Positions 35,000 through 43,875 of a stretch of DNA of 64,000 bases are shown in pieces. A model generated the notes under the pieces. That model saw only the letters and a program-made list of their open reading frames with translations, was not told where the DNA came from and ran no database searches. Positions within the stretch are counted from its first letter, which is position 1. The number at the start of each line of letters is the position of its first letter. Source of the stretch: an uncultured Bacteroidales bacterium (GTDB lineage: Bacteria; Bacteroidota; Bacteroidia; Bacteroidales; F082); assembly GCA_947303085.1 (NCBI GenBank), contig CAMYXP010000001.1, positions 434,001 to 498,000 on the forward strand. The letters run 5' to 3'. Both the position numbers and the translations under genes were made by a program.

Positions 35000-36029
35000 A
35001 GTTTAAAATCAAATTTTTAAATGTTTCCTCTTCTTTTTCATCATTGAAACGCACCTCAATAGGAATTGTGAACAGCGGCACGTTGTCAAATCTGTTGATA
35101 TACGAAGAGCTTGTTAATCGCATTAAATCTTTTTCTGTCGTCACAATGATTTTATTTTTGCCAATCACGCTGTCGTAACCGCTCAATATCATGTCGATAT
35201 CGCTGTCGCTAAAGCAATGATGGTCGCCAAAATAATTGGTAATCAATGTGTTATATTTTCTTTTAAGATAATCTTCAAGAGGGTAGGGGTTGGCTATGCC
35301 GCAAAACAGATAAATAGACTTTATATTATGTGGCGGAGTGTCTTTCGCGACCTGATTTATCGGCGTAAGCTGTTGAAAATCAATGTAAGTAAAGAATATT
35401 TTCTGATACGGCTTCGCGTCTAACAGATTCACGACATCGCGTTTGTCGTAAGGCAACAGCACCCTCGGCGATTTCGTCACAATGATGATGTCGGCTCGTT
35501 TTGCCGCTGATTTGATGTCGCGCAAACCACCTGCTGGCACCAGCAAGTCCTTTTTATAAATATTGTAATACTCAGTCAGCAGAATATTCAGTCCCGGCTT
35601 GATTTTCCTGTGCTGGTAGGCGTCGTCGAGAAGTATCACATCAGGACTTTTCTCCAGCCGCATCAGTCTTTGCACTCCATCGCATCTGTCTTCGTCGACA
35701 GCCACTGTTATGTCGTTGAATTTCATGTGATATTGCAGCGGTTCGTCACCGATATTCTCGTAAGCTGTGTCCTCTCCGGCAAGCACGAAACCTGTAGATT
35801 TTCTGCCATAGCCTCTGCTCAAAACCGCAACATTAGCCACATCTTTCAAAAGTCTGATGAGATATTCGGTGTGAGGTGTTTTGCCTGTTCCGCCGAGCGA
35901 AAGATTGCCGACACATATTGTGGGAACGCTGAAGCTCTGCGAACGCAGCAGCCCCCAGTCGTACAGCTTATGGCGAATGTGAAGCGCAATCGCGTAAAGC
36001 CATGATATCGGTGCCAACAATTTTTTCAT
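34980..36029 (-). CDS. lpxK: Tetraacyldisaccharide 4'-kinase
   Basis: LpxK phosphorylates the 4' position of the lipid A precursor at the inner membrane. The 349 residues have an N-terminal membrane-associated helix (LAPISWLYAIALHIRHKLYD), the Walker A-like GNLSLGGTGKTPHTEYLI (42-59), LSRGYGRKSTGF, VILLDDAYQHRKIKPGLNI and a later CGIANPYPLEDYL. Length is standard. It is the first gene of a run lpxK, purine nucleoside phosphorylase, lpxH and dipeptidase. Confidence 0.95.
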   Translation of the reverse strand: MKKLLAPISWLYAIALHIRHKLYDWGLLRSQSFSVPTICVGNLSLGGTGKTPHTEYLIRLLKDVANVAVLSRGYGRKSTGFVLAGEDTAYENIGDEPLQYHMKFNDITVAVDEDRCDGVQRLMRLEKSPDVILLDDAYQHRKIKPGLNILLTEYYNIYKKDLLVPAGGLRDIKSAAKRADIIIVTKSPRVLLPYDKRDVVNLLDAKPYQKIFFTYIDFQQLTPINQVAKDTPPHNIKSIYLFCGIANPYPLEDYLKRKYNTLITNYFGDHHCFSDSDIDMILSGYDSVIGKNKIIVTTEKDLMRLTSSSYINRFDNVPLFTIPIEVRFNDEKEEETFKNLILNYVRKDS

Positions 36030-36052
36030 CAGAATTTTTCAATATAAACGTA

Positions 36053-36060
36053 CAAATATA
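36053..36060 (-). promoter_or_regulatory. Promoter -7 box of the lpxK run
   Basis: On the minus strand this reads TATATTTG, 23 nt upstream of the lpxK ATG. Confidence 0.55.
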
Positions 36061-36123
36061 CAAAAAAATTTTAATTCACACATTATTATTAATAATTTTA
36101 TTAATTTAGCGAAAAATTTTGAG

Positions 36124-36918
36124 ATGAATAAAGTTAGTGAAATTATTGGCTGCATCACTGATATCGCTCCGCTGAAATGGCAGGAGTCGTGGGATAACGC
36201 AGGACTGCTCGTTGGCGATGCTAATATGTTGGTTGACAAGGCTTTAGTGACTCTCGACGTGACCGAAGCCGTCATCGATGAGGCTATTGAAAAAGGCTTT
36301 CATCTTGTGATTAGCCATCATCCGGTGATTTACCGCCCGTTGAAGCATCTTTTGCTAGAAAACACTATCGAAAGAACCATCATGAAGGCGATAAAGAACG
36401 ATATTGCCATTGCTTGCATGCATACCAATCTCGATAACAGCTATCTTGGTGTGAGTAAATGGCTAGCCGATAAAATCGGGCTGAAAAATCATGAGGTTTT
36501 GGAGCCGATGAAGGTTGAGGAAGACGTAGTCACGGGTGGAGGCATGGTGGGTGAGCTCGAAAAAGCGATGGATGAGAAGGATTTTTTGGCTCTTGTGAAA
36601 AAAAATCTTGGCTGTGATGCCCTTCGACATTCCGATTTTTTAGGCAAGAAAATTAAAAAAGTAGCAGTTTGCGGTGGCTCGGGATTTTTCTTGTTAAATA
36701 ATGTAAAGCGTTGTAAAGCAGATGCTTACGTCACTGCCGACATAAAATATCACGACTTTTTCGAGGCCGACAGACAGCTGCTTTTGGTCGATGCCGGACA
36801 TTATGAAACAGAACAATTTACAAAAGAATTAATTGCTGATGTTATTATTAAAAAATTTTGTAATTTTGCAGTTTCGATTTCGAGCGTGAAAACTAACTCG
36901 ATAAATTATTTTGTATAA
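36124..36918 (+). CDS. Nif3-like dinuclear metal-centre protein
   Basis: The 264 residues match the NIF3/YbgI family (GTP cyclohydrolase I type 2-like), toroidal hexamers with a two-metal site. Visible ligands are SHHP (H65, H66), HTNLDN (H100, D104) and DAGHYETEQ near the C-terminus. WDNAGLLVGD near residue 23 is a family signature. This is the short form, without the extra inserted domain of about 100 residues that many Bacteroidetes members carry. The cellular role is uncertain. It lies 18 nt upstream of a zinc-ribbon gene. Confidence 0.88.
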   Translation: MNKVSEIIGCITDIAPLKWQESWDNAGLLVGDANMLVDKALVTLDVTEAVIDEAIEKGFHLVISHHPVIYRPLKHLLLENTIERTIMKAIKNDIAIACMHTNLDNSYLGVSKWLADKIGLKNHEVLEPMKVEEDVVTGGGMVGELEKAMDEKDFLALVKKNLGCDALRHSDFLGKKIKKVAVCGGSGFFLLNNVKRCKADAYVTADIKYHDFFEADRQLLLVDAGHYETEQFTKELIADVIIKKFCNFAVSISSVKTNSINYFV

Positions 36919-36936
36919 ATATAAAATTTAACATAA

Positions 36937-37725
36937 ATGGCTGATAATCAGGAAATTAAGCTCAACGAAGAAGAACAGATTGAAGTTACCGTTGAAAGAA
37001 AGTTGGTTGCACTTTATACTCTGCAACAGATTGATTCTAAGATTGACAGGATCCGCATAGTGCGCGGCGAGTTGCCGGAAGCAGTGCAGGACCTCGAGGA
37101 CGAAGTGGCCGGTCTTCAGACCCGTATCGAGAACTATAACGCCGACCTGAAGAAATTCAACACCGACGTTACAAACTACAAAATCAAAATCAAAGAAACA
37201 CAGGCTTTGATAAAGAAATATGAGGAACAGCAGAACAACGTCCGTAACAGCCGCGAATACGATTCTTTGACTAAAGAAACTGAATATCAATCACTTGAGA
37301 TTCAGCTCTGCGAAAAAAGAATCAAAGACGCTACTATTAAAATCGAAGATATCAAGACAAATCTCGAGGCAACAGAGAAGAAACTTGTAGAGCGTAAAAA
37401 TGACCTCGAAGTGAAACAGTCGGAACTCCAGTCAATCGTTGAAGAGACAGAGAAAGAGGAGAAAGACCTCATCGAGAGATCAAAGGAAAGCGAAGCTTTG
37501 ATTGAGGAACGTTTGCTTGCCGCTTACAAACGCATCAGAAAAGGTGCAAGAAACGGTTTGGCAGTCGTGCAAATCGAGCGTGATGCCTGCGGCGGATGCT
37601 TCAACAAGATTCCACCACAACACCAGCTCGATATCCGTATCCACAAGAAGATTATCGTTTGCGAATACTGCGGACGTATCTTGGTTGACCAAGACATTAT
37701 CGACCAGTACAACGCAAAGAACTGA
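36937..37725 (+). CDS. Coiled-coil protein with C4 zinc ribbon
   Basis: The 262 residues are a long antiparallel coiled coil (about 30-200), then a zinc ribbon with CGGC (about 212-215) and CEYCG (about 240-243). This is the C4-type zinc ribbon family found next to nif3 in many bacteria, and the pairing is kept here. Proposed roles include nucleic-acid binding, but the function is unsettled. The cytoplasmic protein is highly charged. The gene ends 5 nt before the convergent FadL-like gene, with no clear terminator between. Confidence 0.88.
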   Translation: MADNQEIKLNEEEQIEVTVERKLVALYTLQQIDSKIDRIRIVRGELPEAVQDLEDEVAGLQTRIENYNADLKKFNTDVTNYKIKIKETQALIKKYEEQQNNVRNSREYDSLTKETEYQSLEIQLCEKRIKDATIKIEDIKTNLEATEKKLVERKNDLEVKQSELQSIVEETEKEEKDLIERSKESEALIEERLLAAYKRIRKGARNGLAVVQIERDACGGCFNKIPPQHQLDIRIHKKIIVCEYCGRILVDQDIIDQYNAKN

Positions 37726-37730
37726 TTTTA

Positions 37731-39212
37731 TCAGTCTAATCTGAACTTGAAAGAGATGACCACCTGATTGATGTTGGTCGTCTCTTTTACTTTTGTCTCG
37801 TCGGCAACCAACTCGTTGTTGTCATTCCAGTAATATGCCGGATACATCGAGTATTGAGAGTATAAGTCATACGAGTTGTTGCGCTTGCTCAAAACGTATG
37901 CAGCGTCGATGGTGAAACGGTGGTATGTGTATCCGAAACCGCATGAGTATGAAGTGGTTTTCAAATCTTCCTTGTCGAAGCCGAACGGACTGCCGTAGAT
38001 GGCATAACCTGCTCTGAACGCCAGTGTCTGCCAACGCCATTCAGTACCTATTCTGATGTTAGATGTCGAGCTGTATGTCTCTTTGATGAAGTTGTTCAAA
38101 GCGGTGTAGTTGTAGTCATAGCTCGAGGCACGCATTGTGCTGTAGTCGACAAACTCGTAATCGCCTGTAATCATGCCGTAGTTGCCGAAAATTAAGGCGG
38201 CGCTGGCGTTGAAGCGGTAAGGTGTCGTCATGGTGTAGGAGTAGGTGCCTGTTGGCGACTGATAGCTGTAATTATTGTCGCTGAACACCGACTCGGTTAA
38301 TGTGTACCAGCTGTCGGTGACGTCGTAAATGCTTGGTGAGTGGAAGGCAGCGCCTAATCTTAACCATCTTACAGGATAAACGATAGCTCCGATTTTAGCG
38401 TTCAAGCCACGACCCGAGTTGGTGATATTCTCTTGCTGATGCCAGTTTCTGAAATATCCTGAATAGAGGTTCTCCTCGCGATAATCGGTGATTTTTGTCC
38501 TGTCGAAATAAACCACGTTGAGTTCAAGGCCTAAGAAAAACTTATCGTTGAAATTGAATCCCGATGCGAACGACAGCTGACGTGATTTACCTTTTTTCGA
38601 GATTCCGTATTGCTGGTTCAGTCCGCCTGCCGGAATAGGTGTGCTGTATGAGCCATCATCATGGAAATCAATAAGATATGTCTCCCACATAGGGTAGATG
38701 TTGTTTGGCGAATAATCCTCAAGGTCGATGTCGCTCATAATGCCGTTTTCGTCGAATTCAGTGAAATAGGCATCAATCAACGAGGTGTATGGGTTGTTGC
38801 CGTTGACATACGAACTGAATGTGTAATTGTTTAAATGATTGATTCCCAATGCGAAACTTACGGTTTTGAGGGCTCCTTCGTTGATGTCGGCTGTCCATGT
38901 AAGTCCGATGTTGTTTGAAGGGACTTTGAAAGCCCTGTCGGAGGCGTTGGAGTCTTTGTAATTCGATTCGGTTGAGATTGCGAAAAACTCAGGCGTATAG
39001 GTGAATGTCGATTTCCTGAAAAGTCCCAAACTGGCAGGGTTTATCGTTATTGCTGAGTAGTCGGAGCCGACGGCGCCCATGGCATTGCCCATAGCGGCGC
39101 TCTTTGCTGTCCCCTGATAATAAACTGATGAGAAGTCAAACAAGTCGGAAGCGTCTTGTGCACTTAAAAACATTGGTGCTAATATCGATATAATTAAAAA
39201 TGCCTTTTTCAT
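37731..39212 (-). CDS. FadL/OmpP1-type outer-membrane transport protein
   Basis: The 493 residues have a signal peptide (cleavage near FLSAQ) and a conserved hatch-like N-terminus: YQGTAKSAAMGNAMGAVG, then ITINPASLGLF, as in OmpP1/FadL/TodX barrels that move hydrophobic compounds. Many Tyr- and Asn-rich loops and alternating strands follow. The last strand ends VVISFKFRLD. The substrate is unknown. It is the second gene in a minus-strand pair behind a Tyr-rich lipoprotein, with a 40-nt gap. Confidence 0.8.
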   Translation of the reverse strand: MKKAFLIISILAPMFLSAQDASDLFDFSSVYYQGTAKSAAMGNAMGAVGSDYSAITINPASLGLFRKSTFTYTPEFFAISTESNYKDSNASDRAFKVPSNNIGLTWTADINEGALKTVSFALGINHLNNYTFSSYVNGNNPYTSLIDAYFTEFDENGIMSDIDLEDYSPNNIYPMWETYLIDFHDDGSYSTPIPAGGLNQQYGISKKGKSRQLSFASGFNFNDKFFLGLELNVVYFDRTKITDYREENLYSGYFRNWHQQENITNSGRGLNAKIGAIVYPVRWLRLGAAFHSPSIYDVTDSWYTLTESVFSDNNYSYQSPTGTYSYTMTTPYRFNASAALIFGNYGMITGDYEFVDYSTMRASSYDYNYTALNNFIKETYSSTSNIRIGTEWRWQTLAFRAGYAIYGSPFGFDKEDLKTTSYSCGFGYTYHRFTIDAAYVLSKRNNSYDLYSQYSMYPAYYWNDNNELVADETKVKETTNINQVVISFKFRLD

Positions 39213-39252
39213 AGTAGTAATTATTATAGTTGATCAACTGACTAACTCTTAA

Positions 39253-40272
39253 TTATCTTCTTCCTCCGCCACTGCGTGATCCGCCACCGCCGCTGCTATG
39301 TGAACTGCCGCTGCTACTGCGTGAACCGCCGCCGCCGCTGCTTCTTGTCGAGCTGTTGTTGCTTCTCGGCGCGCTAACATTGTTGCTTGGGCGTGAACTG
39401 TTGTTATTCGGTCTCACAGTGTTGCTGTTAGGGCGAACATACTCTGAACTCGAGCGTGTCTGACGGTTTGAGTTGGCCGGAGTGTAGGTCTTGCTCTTCG
39501 AAGCCGGACGTGCTGTATTAGCCGGACGTGCTGTAGTGTTTGAAGGCCTGTTGTTCGACGGTCTTGAAACATTAGCCGGTCTCGATGTGTTTGATGGTCT
39601 CGATGTGTTTGCCGGACGTGAGACGTTGGTGTCTGATTTTCTTGATGATGCCGACGGACGATTTGTGTTGTTGTTAACCGTTGTCGTATTATTCGTATGA
39701 GTCCTGCGTGTCGAATTATCATTATTCTTTATGCCTCTTCCGTGATGAATCGCTCCGTGGTGGCTATGGTTGTGATGTCCCGGATGATTATAAATAGGAT
39801 AATGAGGATGGTAAGGATAATAAGGATAAGAATAATACGGATAGTAGGAGTAATAATAAGGGTAGTAGTAATGCGACCAGTGCGGATACCAGTAAGGACT
39901 CCAGTAAGGATCCCAATATGGGTCGTAGCCGTAATAAACGCCCCAGCCCCAGCCGTAGCCGATGCCCCAGCCGAAACCGGTGCCTAACTCCACAACCACG
40001 TGTGTTTCGGGGGTTTCTTCAACGATATAAACGGTGTCGACGACGCGTTCGATGCTGTCGACAACGGTGTAATCTTTGTAAGTTTTCTCTGTTCCACTCT
40101 TTACGGCGTTTGAATCAAAATAACCGTAATTTGATGTCACAAGCGTGTTCTCGTACTGTGTTCTGCTGTCGTACGGTGAGTAATAAGCATCATCATTGAT
40201 GACGTTATTGCTTGATGCACAGGCTGTTAGCAATGGAATTACAGCCATGATAAAAATAATAACACGTTTCAT
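39253..40272 (-). CDS. Lipoprotein with Tyr/Pro-rich and Asn/Arg/Ser-rich repeats
   Basis: The 339 residues begin with a lipoprotein signal (lipobox LTAC, Cys at 18). After an N-terminal segment come a Gly/Trp-rich patch (about 100-120) and a Tyr/Pro/His-rich tract (about 120-175; YYPYYYSYYPYYSYPYYPY). A long tail of Asn, Arg, Ser, Thr and Pro follows (RPSNTSRPANVSRPSNN-like units), ending in Gly/Ser repeats. No enzyme fold is visible, and the composition fits a surface-exposed adhesive or spacer protein. Part of the Tyr/Pro tract is coded by GGATAA-rich DNA like the dispersed 9-bp repeats elsewhere. Confidence 0.7.
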   Translation of the reverse strand: MKRVIIFIMAVIPLLTACASSNNVINDDAYYSPYDSRTQYENTLVTSNYGYFDSNAVKSGTEKTYKDYTVVDSIERVVDTVYIVEETPETHVVVELGTGFGWGIGYGWGWGVYYGYDPYWDPYWSPYWYPHWSHYYYPYYYSYYPYYSYPYYPYHPHYPIYNHPGHHNHSHHGAIHHGRGIKNNDNSTRRTHTNNTTTVNNNTNRPSASSRKSDTNVSRPANTSRPSNTSRPANVSRPSNNRPSNTTARPANTARPASKSKTYTPANSNRQTRSSSEYVRPNSNTVRPNNNSSRPSNNVSAPRSNNSSTRSSGGGGSRSSSGSSHSSGGGGSRSGGGRR

Positions 40273-40311
40273 AATAATTCACTTTTTATTATTCAATTGC
40301 AAAAATTTTTG

Positions 40312-40319
40312 TAATTTTG
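40312..40319 (+). promoter_or_regulatory. Promoter -7 box of proS
   Basis: TAATTTTG matches TAnnTTTG, 41 nt before the proS ATG. A TTG lies at 40297-40299, rather close. Confidence 0.55.
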
Positions 40320-40360
40320 CACACTGAAATTCTAACAAAAATCGTACCAAACTTTTAAAA

Positions 40361-41833
40361 ATGGCAAAAGAAATTACAACACGTCAAGAAAATTATTCAC
40401 AATGGTATAATGATATCGTGAATAAAGCTGAGCTTGCGGAGAGTGCCGCAGTCAGAGGTTGTATGGTGATTAAGCCTTACGGATATGCTATTTGGGAGTT
40501 CATGCATGACGCTCTCGACAAGATGTTTAAGGACACAGGACACGTCAACGCATATTTCCCGCTTTTTATTCCAAAGAGTTTCTTCAGCAAGGAGGCCAAC
40601 CATGTTGAAGGTTTCGCTAAGGAATGCGCAGTGGTGACGCACTACCGCTTGATGAAAAACCCTGACGGACCTGGCATCGTCGTCGATCCTGAGGCAAAAC
40701 TCGAAGAGGAATTGATAGTTCGTCCTACATCAGAGACTATTATTTGGGATACATATCGCAACTGGATCAAGAGTTATCGTGACCTCCCGATTTTGTGCAA
40801 CCAATGGGCTAACGTGGTGCGCTGGGAGATGCGTACACGTTTGTTCCTGCGTACTGCAGAATTCCTGTGGCAGGAAGGTCATACGGCACACGCGACCAAG
40901 GACGAGGCAATGGCTGAAGCCGAGAAAATGCTTGGTGTTTACGCTGACTTTGCCGAGAAATACATGGCTGTGCCGGTCATCCGCGGTATAAAGAGCGCTA
41001 ACGAGCGTTTCGCAGGCGCTGTCGAGACATTCTGCATCGAGGCTATGATGCAGGACGGCAAGGCTTTGCAGGCAGGTACCTCACACTTCCTCGGACAGAA
41101 CTTCGCGAAGGCTTTCGATGTGAAATATCTTAATAAAGATAATAAACTCGAGTACGTTTGGGCTACATCATGGGGCGTTTCAACTCGTTTGATGGGTGCT
41201 TTGATCATGGCTCACAGTGATGATAACGGATTGGTGTTGCCTCCGAAGGTGGCTCCTATCGAGGTGGTTATCGTTCCTATCTACAAGACCGACGACCAGC
41301 AGCAGGCTGTTCTCGATTACTGCAATCAGATGAAACAACGTCTTGAGGCTAAAGGACTTAGAGTGAAGTTTGACGACCGTGACACTCAGAAACCTGGATT
41401 CAAGTTCGCTGAATGGGAGATGAAGGGTGTGCCGGTACGTCTCGCAGCAGGTCCACGCGACATCGAGAACCAGACCGTTGAGATCGCTCGCCGCGATACC
41501 TTGACAAAACAGTCGATTTCAGAGGCTGAGATGGAAGATCACATCCTCGGTTTGCTCGACGAGATTCAGGATAGCTTGTACAACAGGGCGCTTGAGTATC
41601 GCAAGGCTAACACTCATAAAGTCGACACTTGGGACGAGTTCAAGCAGGTTATCGAAAACGGCGGATTCGCTTACGCTCACTGGGATGGCACTACCGAAAC
41701 CGAGCTTGCCATCAAGGAGGAGACAAAGGCGACATTGCGTTGCATACCGCTTGACGACGACTATGAAGACGGCGTCGATATCTTCTCAGGAAAACCTTCG
41801 AAGAGAAGAGTTATATTCGCGAAAGCTTATTAA
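40361..41833 (+). CDS. proS: Prolyl-tRNA synthetase (archaeal/eukaryotic type)
   Basis: Class II synthetase charging tRNA-Pro. The 490 residues show the class II core with [10 protein letters not shown] (motif 2 region), [29 protein letters not shown] and motif 3 near [16 protein letters not shown]. An anticodon-binding domain follows (about 285-390, [16 protein letters not shown]), then the extra C-terminal domain that ends in Ala-Tyr. The absence of an editing insertion and the terminal Tyr define the archaeal-type enzyme that Bacteroidetes use. A GGATAAG repeat follows the stop. Confidence 0.95.
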   Translation: MAKEITTRQENYSQWYNDIVNKAELAESAAVRGCMVIKPYGYAIWEFMHDALDKMFKDTGHVNAYFPLFIPKSFFSKEANHVEGFAKECAVVTHYRLMKNPDGPGIVVDPEAKLEEELIVRPTSETIIWDTYRNWIKSYRDLPILCNQWANVVRWEMRTRLFLRTAEFLWQEGHTAHATKDEAMAEAEKMLGVYADFAEKYMAVPVIRGIKSANERFAGAVETFCIEAMMQDGKALQAGTSHFLGQNFAKAFDVKYLNKDNKLEYVWATSWGVSTRLMGALIMAHSDDNGLVLPPKVAPIEVVIVPIYKTDDQQQAVLDYCNQMKQRLEAKGLRVKFDDRDTQKPGFKFAEWEMKGVPVRLAAGPRDIENQTVEIARRDTLTKQSISEAEMEDHILGLLDEIQDSLYNRALEYRKANTHKVDTWDEFKQVIENGGFAYAHWDGTTETELAIKEETKATLRCIPLDDDYEDGVDIFSGKPSKRRVIFAKAY

Positions 41834-41837
41834 TTAA

Positions 41838-41910
41838 GGATAAGAAGGATAGTAAGGATAAGAAGGATAGGGCTTATCAGCCGATAGGCGCTTATCCTCC
41901 TTATCTTTTT
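41838..41910. repeat. GGATAAG repeat with inverted half (also terminator-like)
   Basis: Four GGATA(A)G-type units on the plus strand are followed by GGCTTATCAGCCGATAGGCG and inverted units TTATCCTCCTTATC, then a T-run. The two halves can pair as an imperfect hairpin between the convergent proS and DUF2807 genes. The inner part is shared, inverted, with the copy at 49386-49435. Confidence 0.75.
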
Positions 41911-41912
41911 TA

Positions 41913-42668
41913 TCATAATTTAATCAAGCGTCCTCGGGCGTTTTCACCGTATTCGCAAGTGATGCTTGAGGGAGTACCTTTATAATATATATCACCTAGA
42001 TTTAAGATTCTGGCGTAGATGATGTCGGTTGCCCAGATGTAGCAGTCGCCAGTGGAATGGTTTTCAATATCTATCTTTTTAGCTTTATAATCTCTTGCAT
42101 CAAAATCACCGTAGCTGCGTTTGTAAACCTTTAGATACTTGTTGTTGTCGCCGTGTATTTTGATGTCGGCGGTGCCGTGTTGATAAACGACATAGAAATA
42201 TTTGCAATTGTTGATTAGTAAATCGACATTACCTGAGCCGCCAGCTACCTCAAAGCGGAACATGTGATTTGTGGTATCGTTGAGGTTGTATTGGTTTTGG
42301 GTATTTATATCGCCTGAAGATGAGTATATGAAATTGTTGATCCTATTATTATAATATAAGGTGGCGTGAAGCTCGTAGTCGAAGTCTCTGATAAAATCCA
42401 AAGTGGTTGTGTTACTTAGCGTTAGCGTTTTGTTGACAACGTCGGTGGTGATGTTGTCGATGATGTTTTCGCCTGTTGTGATTTCAATGTAGCAGGTGTC
42501 GGAGAGTACTAAAGTGAGGCTAATGTCGTCGTTGAGGATGACTTTATTGAAACTAGGAAGATCGCGTGTTTGAGTCACGATTTTACCTGTGCTCATAGGC
42601 GCTTTTTTGCATGATGAGAAACATGCGACGAAAGCTAATGTCAATATTATCAACGATTTAAGTCTCAT
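41913..42668 (-). CDS. DUF2807 (GIN-domain) putative lipoprotein
   Basis: The 251 residues have a Cys-containing signal peptide (FVACFSSC). A beta-helix-like region follows, typical of DUF2807, the putative auto-transporter adhesin head domain: repeating short strands with TRDLPSFNKVILNDDISLTL, VEVAGGSGNVDLLINNCK, and HGTADIKIHGDNNKYLKVYK. Such proteins are secreted and surface or periplasmic; the function is not established. It follows the PagL-like gene with a 3-nt gap and is probably co-transcribed. Confidence 0.75.
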   Translation of the reverse strand: MRLKSLIILTLAFVACFSSCKKAPMSTGKIVTQTRDLPSFNKVILNDDISLTLVLSDTCYIEITTGENIIDNITTDVVNKTLTLSNTTTLDFIRDFDYELHATLYYNNRINNFIYSSSGDINTQNQYNLNDTTNHMFRFEVAGGSGNVDLLINNCKYFYVVYQHGTADIKIHGDNNKYLKVYKRSYGDFDARDYKAKKIDIENHSTGDCYIWATDIIYARILNLGDIYYKGTPSSITCEYGENARGRLIKL

Positions 42669-42671
42669 TTT

Positions 42672-43817
42672 TTAATTAATTTTATATCCTAAACCAAAAC
42701 TCACATAGTCGGACCAGCCGAAATGAACCGTTAGGGCCATCGTGGCGAAGAAATGTTTGCCCAGATTCTGTTTAATGCCCATTTTTTGATAAACACGGCC
42801 TTCGCACATCTCTTTTCCAGCCAGGTGAGCTCCGAAATTAAACATAAACGAAGTGGAGTTGAGCATCAGCTCGTATGCCAGATTTACTCCTGGTTTCAGT
42901 ATCTCGATGTCGGAGAATTCGGTGTCATTCAACTTCAGAATCTCTTTGTCGGTTAGGTCGTAAACTATGTCGAAGCCGGCACCCAATTTACTCATTCGGG
43001 TGAGCCTTTTCATGCAATGAATCTGGACGTTGTAAACCGACCATATCTTGTCGTAGCCCATGAATTCGTCAAGGTCTTTGATGGCGTAGGTGAAGGCAAT
43101 GTAAAACGAAAGATTTTCTTTTTTCCAATTCTTAAACTGTTTATTGTCTTTGGGTTGCGACGGATATCTCAACTTCGGCTCGTTGATGAAATATTTTGTG
43201 GTGATGCCCGCGTGAGCTATATTCATGCCGTTGTTGGGCGATTTCCGTCCTCCGTTTGAGAAATGAGTCAAACCGATGAATGCCGAAACGCTTAACCGTT
43301 TGGTTATGAATCTGTTATATTCAAAAGTTACAGATAATGTGGCATTGATATGAGAGCCGATGAATGTGTTTTTATGGTTTGTTTTGACATCGAAAGTCTG
43401 AGTCAGATAACTGGCACCGACTCCGAGTCTCAGATTAAGCTGATTTTTCTGGCTTTTCAGGAAATTGAAGCTCATGTAGGGATAGATGGAGAAGACCCTG
43501 CCTAATTCAAGTCTTTCGCCTAAACCCGAGTAAATAAAGGTTACGCCGATTGCCGGATAATTCAGCTTTGATTGCCAATATTTACTGCCTAAAGTGGCTT
43601 GTTGCAAACTAATCTCGAATAATGGAACATGCGTCTTGAAATACTTCATCTCCTGATGATGACAGATGATGAATCCGTAGCTTGGACGAAGCTCAATTTG
43701 CAGATTTTTTACAAAAACAGTATCTCTTGTCGTTGCTGAAACATTAGCTATATTGATGAAAATCAATGATATCAGCAATGACAGCATAAATAATCTCTTT
43801 ATGACTGTTTTTTTCAT
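42672..43817 (-). CDS. PagL-like acyloxyacyl hydrolase (lipid A deacylase family)
   Basis: The 381 residues have a signal peptide (cleavage near NVSAT). A beta-barrel follows with the PagL-type active-site stretch LTHFSNGGRKSPNNGMN (His-x-Ser plus downstream Asn), near residue 190. PagL removes the 3-O-acyl chain of lipid A at the outer membrane. This protein is about twice the length of Pseudomonas PagL, as usual for the Bacteroidetes family called acyloxyacyl hydrolase, with an extra C-terminal barrel-like part. Activity on this organism's lipid A is inferred. Confidence 0.72.
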   Translation of the reverse strand: MKKTVIKRLFMLSLLISLIFINIANVSATTRDTVFVKNLQIELRPSYGFIICHHQEMKYFKTHVPLFEISLQQATLGSKYWQSKLNYPAIGVTFIYSGLGERLELGRVFSIYPYMSFNFLKSQKNQLNLRLGVGASYLTQTFDVKTNHKNTFIGSHINATLSVTFEYNRFITKRLSVSAFIGLTHFSNGGRKSPNNGMNIAHAGITTKYFINEPKLRYPSQPKDNKQFKNWKKENLSFYIAFTYAIKDLDEFMGYDKIWSVYNVQIHCMKRLTRMSKLGAGFDIVYDLTDKEILKLNDTEFSDIEILKPGVNLAYELMLNSTSFMFNFGAHLAGKEMCEGRVYQKMGIKQNLGKHFFATMALTVHFGWSDYVSFGLGYKIN

Positions 43818-43852
43818 ATCGCAAAATTATTGAAAAATTTTTAAAAAAGTAG

Positions 43853-43860
43853 TATTTTTG
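43853..43860 (+). promoter_or_regulatory. Promoter -7 box of mazG
   Basis: TATTTTTG matches TAnnTTTG, 15 nt before the mazG ATG at 43876. It is divergent from the PagL-like gene. Confidence 0.6.
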
Positions 43861-43875
43861 CGAAAAAAAATTAAA

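Noticed and set aside
36124..36918. Nif3-like gene as a truncated pseudogene
   Set aside because: It lacks the inserted domain of longer relatives but keeps all visible metal ligands and its C-terminus; short forms are normal.
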